In this document: in pieces, positions 11,411-19,729 of the stretch | Layout: each line of letters begins with the position of its first letter | How positions within the stretch are numbered: the first letter of the stretch is position 1 | Assembly: GCA_037384425.1 (NCBI GenBank) | Contig: JARROA010000001.1 | Span: forward strand, 254,049 to 318,048 | Direction: 5' to 3' | From: Thiodiazotropha sp037384425 | GTDB taxonomy: Bacteria > Pseudomonadota > Gammaproteobacteria > Chromatiales > Chromatiaceae | Length of the DNA: 64,000 nt | Program-made: the position numbers and the translations under genes | Notes under the pieces: model-generated | Database searches by the model: none | Told to the model about the DNA's origin: nothing | What the model saw: only the letters and a program-made list of their open reading frames with translations

Positions 11411-11475
11411 AGTTTTTAATTATGGCTTTCTCTTCTGTGCCCCTCCGGGGATGCCGGAATTCATAATTAAAAATT
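11411..11475. repeat. AT-rich inverted repeat upstream of pgk
   Basis: The arms agtttttaattatg (11411-11424) and cataattaaaaatt (11462-11475) are nearly perfect inverted copies, followed by further taattcaaaattc-like words. The element uses the same vocabulary as the long inverted repeat behind metK but is shorter. Confidence 0.55.
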
Positions 11476-11511
11476 CACAATTCAAAATCAGAATTTACGC
11501 AGGAGTCTGTT

Positions 11512-12693
11512 ATGTCTTTCATCAAGCTGACCGATCTCGATCTTGCCGGCAAGCGCGTTCTGATCCGCGCTGATCTCAATGTGCCGGTCAAGGACGGCAA
11601 GGTGACTTCGGATGCGCGTATCACCGCGTCCATGCCGACGATCGAGCACTGTGCCAAGGCCGGCGCCAAGGTGATGGTGATGTCCCACCGTGGGCGTCCG
11701 GAAGAGGGTGTCTATTCGGAAGAGAACTCCATGGCGCCGATCGCCGAGGACATGTCCGCCAAGATGGGCAAGACCGTGCGTCTGATCAAGGATTATCTGG
11801 ATGGCGGTTTCGACGTTGCCGGGGGCGAAGTGGTGCTGCTGGAAAACGTCCGCTTCAACACCGGCGAGAAGAAGGACAACGAGGCGCTGGCGAAGCAATA
11901 TGCCGCCCTTTGTGACGTCTTTGTGATGGACGCCTTCGGTACCGCGCATCGCGCTCAGGCCTCCACCCATGGTGCCGGCAAGTTCGCCCCTGTCGCCTGT
12001 GCCGGCCTGCTGTTGGCCGACGAATTGGATAATCTGGCGAAAGCGCTGGCCAACCCGGCGCGCCCGATGGTAGCCATCGTCGGTGGCTCCAAGGTCTCCA
12101 CCAAACTGACCGTGCTCGAGGCCCTGTCGGAGAAGGTCGACCAGCTGGTGGTCGGCGGTGGCATTGCCAACACCTTCCTCAAAGCGGTGGGCAAGAACGT
12201 GGGCAAATCACTGTGTGAAGACGACCTGGTACCCACCGCACAGGCCCTGATCGAGAAGATGAAGGCCCGTGGTGCGATTATCCCGATCGCCACCGACGTG
12301 GTGGTTGGCAAGAACTTTGCTGAAGATGAACCGGCGGTACTGAAAAGCGCCGACGAGGTGGCCGACGACGAGATGATCTTCGACATCGGTCCCGACAGCG
12401 CGAAGGAGCTGGCCGATATCATCGATCAGGCCGGCACCATCGTCTGGAACGGCCCGGTGGGCGTGTTCGAGTTCGACCAGTTCGGCGAGGGTACCAAGAC
12501 CGTCTCCATGGCGATCGCCAACTCCAAGGGTTTCTCCCTGGCCGGTGGCGGCGACACTATCGCCGCGATCCAGAAGTACGACATCTATGACAAGGTGTCC
12601 TATATCTCGACCGCCGGCGGCGCCTTCCTGGAGTACCTGGAGGGTAAGACCCTGCCCGCGGTCGCCATGCTCGAGGCCCGTGCGGCCGAGTAA
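11512..12693 (+). CDS. pgk: Phosphoglycerate kinase
   Basis: Pgk transfers phosphate between ATP and 3-phosphoglycerate, in the Calvin direction making 1,3-bisphosphoglycerate. The protein has 393 residues, as usual. It shows the N-domain substrate motif RADLNVPV, SHRGRPEEG, and the hinge and C-domain nucleotide stretches VGGSKVSTKL and WNGPVGVFE. The C-terminal GGGDT loop is present. AGGAG at 11501-11505 lies 6 bases before the ATG. It follows gap and precedes pyk. Between gap and pgk lie a hairpin and an AT-rich inverted repeat, so pgk may have a second promoter there, although I could not identify one. Confidence 0.98.
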   Translation: MSFIKLTDLDLAGKRVLIRADLNVPVKDGKVTSDARITASMPTIEHCAKAGAKVMVMSHRGRPEEGVYSEENSMAPIAEDMSAKMGKTVRLIKDYLDGGFDVAGGEVVLLENVRFNTGEKKDNEALAKQYAALCDVFVMDAFGTAHRAQASTHGAGKFAPVACAGLLLADELDNLAKALANPARPMVAIVGGSKVSTKLTVLEALSEKVDQLVVGGGIANTFLKAVGKNVGKSLCEDDLVPTAQALIEKMKARGAIIPIATDVVVGKNFAEDEPAVLKSADEVADDEMIFDIGPDSAKELADIIDQAGTIVWNGPVGVFEFDQFGEGTKTVSMAIANSKGFSLAGGGDTIAAIQKYDIYDKVSYISTAGGAFLEYLEGKTLPAVAMLEARAAE

Positions 12694-12716
12694 GCATCAG
12701 GAAGTGATGCGCATCA

Positions 12717-12738
12717 CGGCCGGGCAGGGGCCCGGCCG
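12717..12738 (+). terminator. GC hairpin between pgk and pyk (no T-run)
   Basis: A 9-bp perfect stem, cggccgggc/gcccggccg, with an aggg loop lies 24 bases after the pgk stop and 34 bases before pyk. No T-run follows. It is the third hairpin of this kind in the cluster. Confidence 0.4.
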
Positions 12739-12772
12739 GTTGACCATGCGGCAAGCATGAAACTGGATCTGT

Positions 12773-14224
12773 ATGCCAAGACGAACAAAAATTGTAGCGA
12801 CTCTGGGACCGGCGACCGACGATCCCAAGATGCTCGACAAACTCATCTATGCCGGGGTGGATGTCGTCCGCCTCAATCTCTCCCATGATGCGCACGAGTC
12901 CCATCGACAGCGCGCCGATCGTATCCGCAACCGGGCGCGCGCCTGCGGGCGCCAGATCGGTGTCTTGTGCGACCTGCAGGGCCCCAAGATCCGTATCGGC
13001 AAGTTCAAGCAGGGCTCGGTTCTGCTGGAGGAGAACGGCGAGTTCATCCTCGATGCGGCCTGCCCCCTGGATGCGGGTGATCAGCAACGGGTTGGAATTA
13101 CCTACACTGAGCTGGTCAACGACGTTTCGCGCGGCGACACCCTGCTGCTGGACGACGGCGCCATCGTGCTCTGGATCTGCGAAGTAGAGGGCAGCGAGAT
13201 CCGCTGCAAGGTTGTCGTGGGCGGCAAACTCTCCAACAACAAAGGTATCAACAAGCAGGGGGGCGGCCTCTCGGCGCCGGCACTGACCGACAAGGACCGG
13301 GACGACATCCGCTTCGCCGCCGAGATCGATGCCGACTACCTCGCCGTCTCCTTCGTGCGCAGTGCGGAGGACGTGCTGGAGGCGAAGCGGTTGCTGCGCG
13401 AAGCCGGTGGACAGGGTGGCATCGTGGCCAAGATCGAACGCGCCGAGGCCCTGGACTGCATCGCCGAGATCATCCAGGCATCGTCAGCCATCATGGTGGC
13501 CCGAGGTGATCTGGGGGTGGAGATCGGCGACGCCGAACTGCCGGCGGTGCAGAAGGAGCTGATCAAGACCGCTCGCGAGATGAACAGTGTGGTCATCACT
13601 GCCACCCAGATGATGCAGTCGATGATCGAGAACCCGATCCCGACCCGCGCCGAGGTCTTCGATGTGGCCAACGCGGTGCTGGATGGTACCGATGCGGTGA
13701 TGCTCTCGGCCGAGACCTCGGTCGGCAAATATCCCAACAAGGTGGTGGAGGCAATGGACCGGGTCTGTATCGAGGCCGAGAAGCAGGCCTCGGCAAGACG
13801 CTCCCACCACCGGCTCGATACCGTCTTCGGTCGTGTCGACGAGGCCATCGCCATGGCCACCATGTACACCGCCAACCACCTGGGCGTGAAGGCGATCGCG
13901 GCGCTGACCGAGTCGGGCTCCACCGTGAAGTGGATGTCGCGCATCAGCTCGGGCATCCCCATCTACGCCCTGACCCGCCATGTGCAGACGCGTCGCAAGG
14001 TGACCCTCTTCCGCGGTGTCTATCCTGTCAGTTTCGACGTCGCCAGCACCAACGTGGACAAGGTCAACGAAGAGGTGATCGACGAACTGCTGCGCCGTGG
14101 CGAGGTGCGCGAGAGCGATCTGGTGATCATCACCAAGGGTGACCGCTCCGGAGTGGAGGGTCAAACTAACATCATGAAGGTGATGCGGGTCGGCGAGCAC
14201 GTGCTTGCCAACAAATCGGATTGA
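12773..14224 (+). CDS. pyk: Pyruvate kinase
   Basis: This enzyme makes pyruvate and ATP from phosphoenolpyruvate and ADP. The 483-residue protein starts RRTKIVATLGPA, the family's first strand, and includes LCDLQGPKIRIG, the active-site IVAKIERAEA and VARGDLGVEI segments, and TATQMMQSMIENP. The C-terminal allosteric domain is complete. The ATG at 12773 has a poor ribosome site (GGAT only), but an alternative ATG 16 bases upstream is out of frame. It sits between pgk and fba. A glycolytic enzyme inside a Calvin-type cluster is known from related sulfur oxidisers and links carbon fixation to pyruvate supply. Confidence 0.97.
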   Translation: MPRRTKIVATLGPATDDPKMLDKLIYAGVDVVRLNLSHDAHESHRQRADRIRNRARACGRQIGVLCDLQGPKIRIGKFKQGSVLLEENGEFILDAACPLDAGDQQRVGITYTELVNDVSRGDTLLLDDGAIVLWICEVEGSEIRCKVVVGGKLSNNKGINKQGGGLSAPALTDKDRDDIRFAAEIDADYLAVSFVRSAEDVLEAKRLLREAGGQGGIVAKIERAEALDCIAEIIQASSAIMVARGDLGVEIGDAELPAVQKELIKTAREMNSVVITATQMMQSMIENPIPTRAEVFDVANAVLDGTDAVMLSAETSVGKYPNKVVEAMDRVCIEAEKQASARRSHHRLDTVFGRVDEAIAMATMYTANHLGVKAIAALTESGSTVKWMSRISSGIPIYALTRHVQTRRKVTLFRGVYPVSFDVASTNVDKVNEEVIDELLRRGEVRESDLVIITKGDRSGVEGQTNIMKVMRVGEHVLANKSD

Positions 14225-14302
14225 GGGCGGCGCCGACAAAAAGGCGTCATCCCCAGTGGTAACAGATAAACTGAGTAACGACAGAAAACCGAGGAGGCTA
14301 TC

Positions 14303-15367
14303 ATGGCTCTGATTTCCTTGCGCCAACTTCTGGATCACGCCGCCGAGAACGGCTACGGTCTGCCGGCGTTCAACGTCAACAACATGGAGCAGGTGCATGC
14401 CATCATGCAGGCCGCAGACGCGGTCAACAGCCCCGTGATCCTGCAGGGTTCCGCCGGTGCGCGCTCCTACGCGGGCGAACCCTTCCTGCGCCACCTGATC
14501 GTGGCCGCCACCGAGATGTATCCCCACATCCCGGTCTGCATGCATCAGGATCACGGCACCAGCCCGAGTGTCTGCCTGCGCTCCATCCAGTCCGGCTTCT
14601 CCTCGGTGATGATGGACGGCTCGCTGATGACCGACGGCAAGACCCCGTCCTCCTACGACTACAATGTGGAAGTGACCGCCAAGGTGGTGGAGATGGCCCA
14701 CGCCGGCGGCGTCTCCGTCGAGGGCGAGCTGGGCTGCCTGGGTTCCCTGGAGACCGGCCAGGCCGGTGAAGAGGACGGTATCGGCGCCGAGGGCACCCTC
14801 GATCACAGCCAGCTGCTGACCGATCCCGACGAGGCCGCCGACTTCGTCAAGAAGACCGGCGTGGACGCCCTGGCCATCGCCATCGGCACCTCCCATGGCG
14901 CCTACAAGTTCACCCGTCCGCCGACAGGCGACATCCTGGCCATCGAGCGGGTGAAGGAGATCCATGCCCGTATCCCCAACACCCATCTGGTGATGCATGG
15001 CTCCTCCTCGGTGCCGCAGGATTGGCTGGCGATCATTAACGAGTACGGCGGCGACATGGGCGAGACCTACGGCGTGCCTGTCGAAGAGATTGTCGAGGGT
15101 ATCAAGCACGGCGTGCGCAAGGTCAACATCGATACCGACCTGCGCATGGCATCAACCGGTGCCATCCGCCGTCACCTGAACGACAACAAGTCCAACTTCG
15201 ATCCGCGCAAGTTCCTCAAGGAGGCGACCAAGGCGATGTCCGAAATCTGTAAGGCGCGTTACGAAGCCTTCGGTTCCGCCGGCATGGCCGACAAGATCAC
15301 GTCGATCTCCCTGGAGGGCATGCAGAAGCGCTACGACAGCGGAGAACTCGATCCGAAGATCAACTGA
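14303..15367 (+). CDS. fba: Fructose-bisphosphate aldolase, class II (Calvin-cycle subtype)
   Basis: This zinc aldolase condenses dihydroxyacetone phosphate with glyceraldehyde-3-phosphate, and with erythrose-4-phosphate in the Calvin cycle. The 354-residue protein has the class II motifs: AFNVNNMEQV, the zinc-binding MHQDHG, GFSSVMMDGS, VEGELGCLG, and AIAIGTSHGAYKF with a further His ligand, then VMHGSSSV. The long insert between the zinc ligands and the sequence as a whole resemble the CbbA type. GAGGAGG lies at 14291-14297. It is the last gene of the tkt-gap-pgk-pyk-fba cluster and is closed by a strong terminator 56 bases downstream. Confidence 0.96.
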   Translation: MALISLRQLLDHAAENGYGLPAFNVNNMEQVHAIMQAADAVNSPVILQGSAGARSYAGEPFLRHLIVAATEMYPHIPVCMHQDHGTSPSVCLRSIQSGFSSVMMDGSLMTDGKTPSSYDYNVEVTAKVVEMAHAGGVSVEGELGCLGSLETGQAGEEDGIGAEGTLDHSQLLTDPDEAADFVKKTGVDALAIAIGTSHGAYKFTRPPTGDILAIERVKEIHARIPNTHLVMHGSSSVPQDWLAIINEYGGDMGETYGVPVEEIVEGIKHGVRKVNIDTDLRMASTGAIRRHLNDNKSNFDPRKFLKEATKAMSEICKARYEAFGSAGMADKITSISLEGMQKRYDSGELDPKIN

Positions 15368-15422
15368 TTGTTCTCCGCAGGTGAATCGGGATCGATTTTG
15401 GATTACCGGATCACCAAACAGG

Positions 15423-15450
15423 AACGCCCGGCAGATGCCGGGCGTTTTTT
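15423..15450 (+). terminator. Rho-independent terminator after fba
   Basis: A 10-bp stem, aacgcccggc/gccgggcgtt, with an agat loop runs straight into six Ts. It closes the carbon cluster and lies 11 bases before the converging rnt gene. Confidence 0.9.
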
Positions 15451-15461
15451 ATGCGCTGGAC

Positions 15462-16109
15462 CTACTCCGTCTGCTCCCAAACCGCCGGCAAGGCGGCGCT
15501 CTCCTGCCACAGGTTCACAATGGTGCAAAATAACCGGGCGGTCTGCTCGGTATCGTAGATGGCCGAATGGGCCTCACTGCTGTCCCATTCGAGTCCGGCC
15601 GATTGGGCCGCTTTGGCCAGTACCGTCTCACCGTAGGCCAGTCCGGCCAGACTGACGGTATCGAAGGTGCTGAAGGGGTGGAAGGGGTTGCGCTTGATCC
15701 CGCATCGTTCCACCGCTGCGTTGAGAAATCCCAGGTCGAAGAAGGCGTTGTGGCCGACCAGTATGGCGCGTTTGCAGCCGCTGGCCTTCACGGCCTGTCG
15801 TATGGGGGAGAACATCGCTCGCAACGCCTCCCCCTCGGGCAATGCCATACGGAATGGGTGGGAAGGGTCGATGCCGTTGAATTCCAATGCCTTTGGATCG
15901 ATGTGGGCGCCTTCGAAAGGTTGGATATGGTAGGCGTGGGTCGTTCCCGGCAGGAGAAGTCCCGAGTCGTCCATGCGGATAATGGTCGCGGCGATCTCCA
16001 GCAAGGCGTCTGTGCGGGCATCGAAACCACCGGTCTCCACGTCCACCACAACCGGCAGATAGCCCCTGAAGCGTCGTGAGATCCGGGTGTTATAGCTGAT
16101 AGTGTTCAT
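15462..16109 (-). CDS. rnt: Ribonuclease T
   Basis: RNase T is a dimeric DEDD-family 3'-5' exonuclease that trims tRNA and other stable RNA ends. The 215-residue protein shows the Exo I motif VVVDVETGGFD, the Exo II region around LVGHNAFFDLGFLN, and the Exo III end SSEAHSAIYDTEQTA with its His and Asp. The Met at 16109 is used because it sits just before the family N-terminus; 29 further upstream codons lack family character. The gene converges on fba and is divergent from mlaA. The ribosome site is weak. The family assignment is firm on both length and motifs. Confidence 0.95.
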   Translation of the reverse strand: MNTISYNTRISRRFRGYLPVVVDVETGGFDARTDALLEIAATIIRMDDSGLLLPGTTHAYHIQPFEGAHIDPKALEFNGIDPSHPFRMALPEGEALRAMFSPIRQAVKASGCKRAILVGHNAFFDLGFLNAAVERCGIKRNPFHPFSTFDTVSLAGLAYGETVLAKAAQSAGLEWDSSEAHSAIYDTEQTARLFCTIVNLWQESAALPAVWEQTE

Positions 16110-16261
16110 CCGGCTAGCATAATGAAACCCAATCAGATTTACGATCACAGATGGGGGCGCAGGTGGCTTACCGTGACACTGTTTTTTTACCTGCAAGGAA
16201 ATTCGCTGCTATCATGTGCCGCTGTTTCCGATCCCCAAGCTCCAGAGGCGCAAGCTGTACG

Positions 16262-17023
16262 ATGGCCATTCACCCACTGAATAAAGGATTGTTTATCATC
16301 GCACTTTTGCTGCTGTTGTCCGGTTGCGCCAGTATGGGAAGCGGTCATCCTACCGACCCGCTGGAGACGGTCAACCGCAAGATCGATGTGTTCAATCAGA
16401 AATTCGACAAGGCTGTGGCGAAGCCGGTGGCGAAAGGCTACCGGGCGGTGACGCCCGATCCGTTGGACCGTGGCATCACGAACTTTTTCAACAACCTGTC
16501 CGATGTCCCCTCGGCGGCCAACAATCTGTTTCAGTTAAAACCATTGCGTGCCTTGAACGATGTGGGCCGTGTCTGCGTAAACACCACCATCGGTCTGCTG
16601 GGCTTCTTCGATGTGGCTTCCGATATGGGAATGCCCAAATACAGGGAGGACCTGGGGCAGACGCTCGGCTACTGGGGGGTGGGTGACAAACCCTATCTCG
16701 TCATTCCTTTCCTGGGCCCGTCGAACTTGCGCGATTTCTTCGGCTTGATGGGTGACTTCTTCCTCAATCCGGTGAGCTACAGTTCGCAGGGAGTTTACTG
16801 GTCATTGGTGGCGCTGAATATGGTCGACCGGCGAGCCGACCTGATCGAGGCGGGTGACGTGCTGGATGAAGCGGCGGTGGATCGATACTCCTTTATGCGG
16901 GAGTTCTATCTGCAGAAACGGGAGTCCGCCATCAAGGATGGGCAAGGGGCGATGGATGACGACCTGTTTGACGAAAGTCTGTTCATGGACGAAACGCCCG
17001 AGGCACCTCCTCCGGATCAGTAA
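16262..17023 (+). CDS. mlaA: MlaA outer-membrane lipoprotein (VacJ), lipid asymmetry system
   Basis: MlaA sits in the outer membrane and removes stray phospholipids from the outer leaflet, passing them to MlaC and the MlaFEDB transporter. The 253-residue product has a lipoprotein signal with lipobox LSGC at about residue 20. The mature part has DPLETVNRKIDVFN, the family's signature start, plus FFNNLSDVPSAANNLFQ and the LGYWGVGDKPYLVIPFLGPSNLRD-type middle. The ATG at 16262 gives a normal signal peptide; the longer frame upstream would bury it. No other mla gene is nearby. The acidic, Pro-rich tail is not conserved in the family as I know it. Confidence 0.93.
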   Translation: MAIHPLNKGLFIIALLLLLSGCASMGSGHPTDPLETVNRKIDVFNQKFDKAVAKPVAKGYRAVTPDPLDRGITNFFNNLSDVPSAANNLFQLKPLRALNDVGRVCVNTTIGLLGFFDVASDMGMPKYREDLGQTLGYWGVGDKPYLVIPFLGPSNLRDFFGLMGDFFLNPVSYSSQGVYWSLVALNMVDRRADLIEAGDVLDEAAVDRYSFMREFYLQKRESAIKDGQGAMDDDLFDESLFMDETPEAPPPDQ

Positions 17024-17056
17024 CTTCGATCCAACCCGGTACGCCTGCGTCGGACC

Positions 17057-18088
17057 TCAATCCACGATGCGCCAGGCAAGCGTCTCATCCGCCGCAAGGG
17101 GCACCACCTTGTCTTCGCCAAACGGGTAACTGGACGGTATGGTCCAGGCCTTTTTCTCCAGAGTGATCGTGTCACGGTTCCGTGGCAGACCGTAGAAGTC
17201 GGCACCATGGAAACTGGCAAAACCCTCCAATTTATCGAGCGCTCCGGCCTGTTCGAAGACGGCTGCGTAGAACTCGATGGCCGCATGGGCACTGTAGCAG
17301 CCCGCACAGCCGCAAGCTGACTCCTTGGCGCTCTGCGCATGCGGGGCGCTGTCGGTGCCCAGGAAAAAGCGCCGATCACCGCTCGTTGCCGCCTCCAGCA
17401 ACGCATCCTGGTGGGAACGGCGTTTGAGGATGGGCAGACAATAGTAGTGCGGGCGTATGGCGCCGGCCAGCATGGCATTGCGATTGTAGAGCAGGTGCTG
17501 GGGCGTGATGGTGGCCGCCAGGTGGCCGCCCGCATCGCGTACGAAGTCAACGGCATCCGCCGTGGTGACGTGTTCGAAGACGACGCGCAGCTCTGGAAAA
17601 TCCTTCACCAGGGAGACCATGTGACGATCGATGAAGGCCCGTTCGCGGTCGAAGATATCGATCTCGGGATCGGTCACTTCCGCGTGTACCAGCAGCGGCA
17701 TCCCTTCCCGTTGCATCGTCTCCAGCACCGAATAGCGCTGGCGGATATCGGTTACGCCCGCATCCGAGTTGGTGGTGGCGCCCGCCGGATAGAGCTTGAT
17801 GCCCTTGACGATGCCGCTCTGTTTGGCGCGAGTGACCTCGTCGGAGGTGAGGCGGTCGGTGAGATAGAGCGTCATCAGGGGCTCGAAATTCAGGCCCTCG
17901 GGCAAGGCATCCAGAATCCTCTGGCGATAGTCCGCCGCCATTGCTGTGGTGGTGACCGGCGGCTTGAGATTCGGCATCACGATGGCGCGAGCGAACCGCC
18001 TCGCGCTGTGAGCGACGACCGAGGCCATGGCAGTGTCGTCTCGAAGGTGCAGGTGCCAGTCGTCGGGGCGTGTAAGAGTCAGGCGCAT
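17057..18088 (-). CDS. pyrC: Dihydroorotase (type PyrC, class II)
   Basis: PyrC closes the ring of carbamoyl aspartate to dihydroorotate in pyrimidine synthesis. The 343-residue length fits the short homodimeric E. coli-like class. It begins RPDDWHLHLRDD, with the HxH metal ligands, and continues with MPNLKPPV and GIKLYPAGATTNSD, where the Lys is the carbamylated metal bridge. LVHAEV, HVTTADAV and FLGTDSAPH supply the remaining His and Asp ligands. It converges on mlaA with 33 bases between the stops. It is divergent from the sulfur-globule genes. It stands alone with respect to other pyr genes. Confidence 0.97.
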   Translation of the reverse strand: MRLTLTRPDDWHLHLRDDTAMASVVAHSARRFARAIVMPNLKPPVTTTAMAADYRQRILDALPEGLNFEPLMTLYLTDRLTSDEVTRAKQSGIVKGIKLYPAGATTNSDAGVTDIRQRYSVLETMQREGMPLLVHAEVTDPEIDIFDRERAFIDRHMVSLVKDFPELRVVFEHVTTADAVDFVRDAGGHLAATITPQHLLYNRNAMLAGAIRPHYYCLPILKRRSHQDALLEAATSGDRRFFLGTDSAPHAQSAKESACGCAGCYSAHAAIEFYAAVFEQAGALDKLEGFASFHGADFYGLPRNRDTITLEKKAWTIPSSYPFGEDKVVPLAADETLAWRIVD

Positions 18089-18170
18089 GTGGGTTCCAGG
18101 ACTGAATGAGTCGAAGTGGAAATGTTAGGCAATCGCTATGTATGAAATTTCAGTGATTGAAAATTGCAAT

Positions 18171-18199
18171 TTGTTAAATTAAGTAATTACTAATATTCT
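18171..18199 (+). promoter_or_regulatory. AT-rich leader with candidate promoter of the sulfur-globule genes
   Basis: The stretch 18125-18215 is strikingly AT-rich against the GC-rich surroundings. TTGTTA at 18171 and TATTCT at 18194 are 17 bases apart, each four of six to consensus. Other TTGnnA words nearby give alternatives. I call the region a likely promoter zone without fixing the exact site. Confidence 0.3.
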
Positions 18200-18278
18200 T
18201 TCTCTCGAAAGCTTCGCTGTACCCGCTTTCTCAACAACACTGCAATTCAAAGACATTCTATCTCGAGGAGAGTGAATA

Positions 18279-18635
18279 ATGAAAAACATCGTTAAAGCTG
18301 CTGCTGCTGCTGCGCTGATCGCTGCTTCCGCGTCTGCTTCCGCATGGTGGGGTGGTCCTGGTTACGGTAACCGTGGTTGGGGTGACGACTGGTTGGGCGA
18401 CGGCTGGGGCGACGGTTCCGGTGACTTCAGCTTCGGCATGAGCGGTTCTGCTCGCGGTTCCGGCTATGGTCGTGGCAACAACTACTACCGCGACTACTAC
18501 GGCTACGGTCCTTACGGCTACGGTCCTTACGGTTATGCCCCTTACGGCGCTCCGTATGGTGCTCCGTACGGCGCCCCTTACGGCGCTCCGGTGGCGCCGG
18601 CAGCTCCCGCAGCTCCGGCTGCCCCTGCCAAATAA
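18279..18635 (+). CDS. Sulfur globule protein (Gly/Tyr/Pro-rich)
   Basis: Sulfur globule proteins form the protein coat around periplasmic sulfur deposits in sulfur oxidisers. The 118-residue product has a signal peptide ending ASASA, then a mature part beginning WWGGPGYG. It contains a block GDFSFGMSGSARGSGYGRG, a YGYGPYG-type repeat, and an imperfect tandem of YGAP units. It ends in an Ala/Pro run. The high Gly and Tyr content and the secretion signal match SgpA/SgpB of Allochromatium. GGAG precedes the ATG at a good distance. It is followed after 89 bases by a larger protein sharing the WWG start and the GDF-RGxGYGRG block. The coding repeats at 18505-18600 are a 15-base tandem. Confidence 0.85.
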   Translation: MKNIVKAAAAAALIAASASASAWWGGPGYGNRGWGDDWLGDGWGDGSGDFSFGMSGSARGSGYGRGNNYYRDYYGYGPYGYGPYGYAPYGAPYGAPYGAPYGAPVAPAAPAAPAAPAK

Positions 18636-18724
18636 GGCCGGCTGTAAGTTAAGGGAATTTTGCACAAGGACGTGACAAACAAATAAGAAGTGTGGATCAG
18701 TAAAAGTTTTCCGGGTAAACAATC

Positions 18725-19405
18725 ATGAAAAAGATTTCTCTTATTGCAGCTGCCATCGCCATGGCGGCTTCTTCCGCCAGCGTCAACGCCTGGTGGGGCA
18801 ACGACTGGAATGATGACTTCTTCGGCGATACCTTCGGTGCCGGGGATTTCGATTTCTCCTTCAACATGCATGCTCGTGGTGACGGCTATGGCCGTGGCTG
18901 GGGACGTGGATACGGTTACGACTATCCGTACTACGGTTATGCGCCTTACGGATACGCACCTTATGCTGCGCCGGCTCTGACCGAAGAGCAGCAGGCCGAA
19001 CTGCAGAAGCAGCAGCAGGTGTTCGCCGAGCAGCAGAAGGCCTTTGCCGAACAGCAGCAGAAGGCTTTCGAGCAGGCTGCCGCTGCTCAGCGTCAGTATG
19101 CGGAGCAGTTCAACACCGATCCGATGGCCGCTATGGAAGCCCAGCGCAAGGCGATGGAAGAGCAGATGCAGGCCGATCGCGAAGCCATGCAGAGCCGTTT
19201 CGACACCATGACTCCGGCCCGTCCCGAGCTGCCGGAAGCCATCGCCAAGCGGATGGAAGAGTCCAAGGCCCGTCGTGACGAAATGGTCAAAGAGATGGAC
19301 GCGCGCCGCGCCGAAATCGAGAAGCAGATGGAAGAGCGTCGCAAGGTCTCCATCGAGCGCAAGCCTTTCGAGATGCCGGTGATTCCTGCGCGTAAAGAGA
19401 TCTAA
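18725..19405 (+). CDS. Sulfur-globule-type protein with long coiled-coil tail
   Basis: The 226-residue product has a signal peptide ending SVNA, then WWGNDWND and the block GDFDFSFNMHARGDGYGRG, clearly related to the 118-residue neighbour. A Tyr/Gly/Pro stretch (YGYAPYGYAPY) reaches to about residue 80. The remaining 145 residues are rich in Gln, Glu, Ala, Lys and Arg in heptad-like order and should form a long alpha-helical coiled coil. The family head supports a globule-envelope role. The tail suggests assembly, or linking of the coat to another structure, which is inference. The ribosome site is weak, and a shared terminator follows, so translation from the same mRNA as the upstream gene is likely. 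Confidence 0.75.
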   Translation: MKKISLIAAAIAMAASSASVNAWWGNDWNDDFFGDTFGAGDFDFSFNMHARGDGYGRGWGRGYGYDYPYYGYAPYGYAPYAAPALTEEQQAELQKQQQVFAEQQKAFAEQQQKAFEQAAAAQRQYAEQFNTDPMAAMEAQRKAMEEQMQADREAMQSRFDTMTPARPELPEAIAKRMEESKARRDEMVKEMDARRAEIEKQMEERRKVSIERKPFEMPVIPARKEI

Positions 19406-19430
19406 CAACAAACGACCGGCACTGAGCGTG

Positions 19431-19463
19431 AGGCGCCCCGGTAAACCGGGTGCGCCTTTTTTT
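19431..19463 (+). terminator. Rho-independent terminator after the sulfur-globule pair
   Basis: A stem, aggcgc-cccgg/ccggg-t-gcgcct, with a taaa loop and one bulged T is followed by seven Ts. It ends the two-gene unit. Confidence 0.88.
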
Positions 19464-19572
19464 GTGTCTGCAGTCAATGCGCTTCACGGCCGCTTCGGAC
19501 CACTCTGTCCTCGGACTCACCAATTGACTGAAATAGCGCGAAAAATTTCGCAAAAAAACTCGTTTATTGGCG

Positions 19573-19601
19573 CTGAAATCGTAGTCGTCTTCCTGTATAT
19601 T
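19573..19601 (+). promoter_or_regulatory. Candidate promoter of aceE
   Basis: CTGAAA at 19573-19578 and TATATT at 19596-19601 are 17 bases apart, in an AT-rich stretch between the terminator and aceE. The implied leader would be about 120 bases. The rest of this 324-base gap (19406-19729) holds the terminator and no convincing gene. Confidence 0.35.
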
Positions 19602-19729
19602 ACGCTGATCAATTCATACTATTGGATAAGCAAATAGTTTGTCCGGTTTCTACAGTTGGTTGTGAGCTGTCACGCCGGTTACCCCGGCAGTGAAACCTGG
19701 AATGTTCGAAGTAAAAGCAGAGATAAAAG

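Noticed and set aside
13484..15109. 541-codon minus-strand frame across pyk and fba
   Set aside because: It is the antisense of two certain genes, with His/Gly/Asp-rich composition.
18505..18600. Tandem 15-base repeat that resembles a CRISPR or VNTR array
   Set aside because: The units encode YGAP repeats in the sulfur-globule protein; there are no spacers.
19428..19637. 69-codon open frame between the globule terminator and aceE
   Set aside because: It starts inside the terminator hairpin and runs through the AT-rich aceE promoter zone without a ribosome site.
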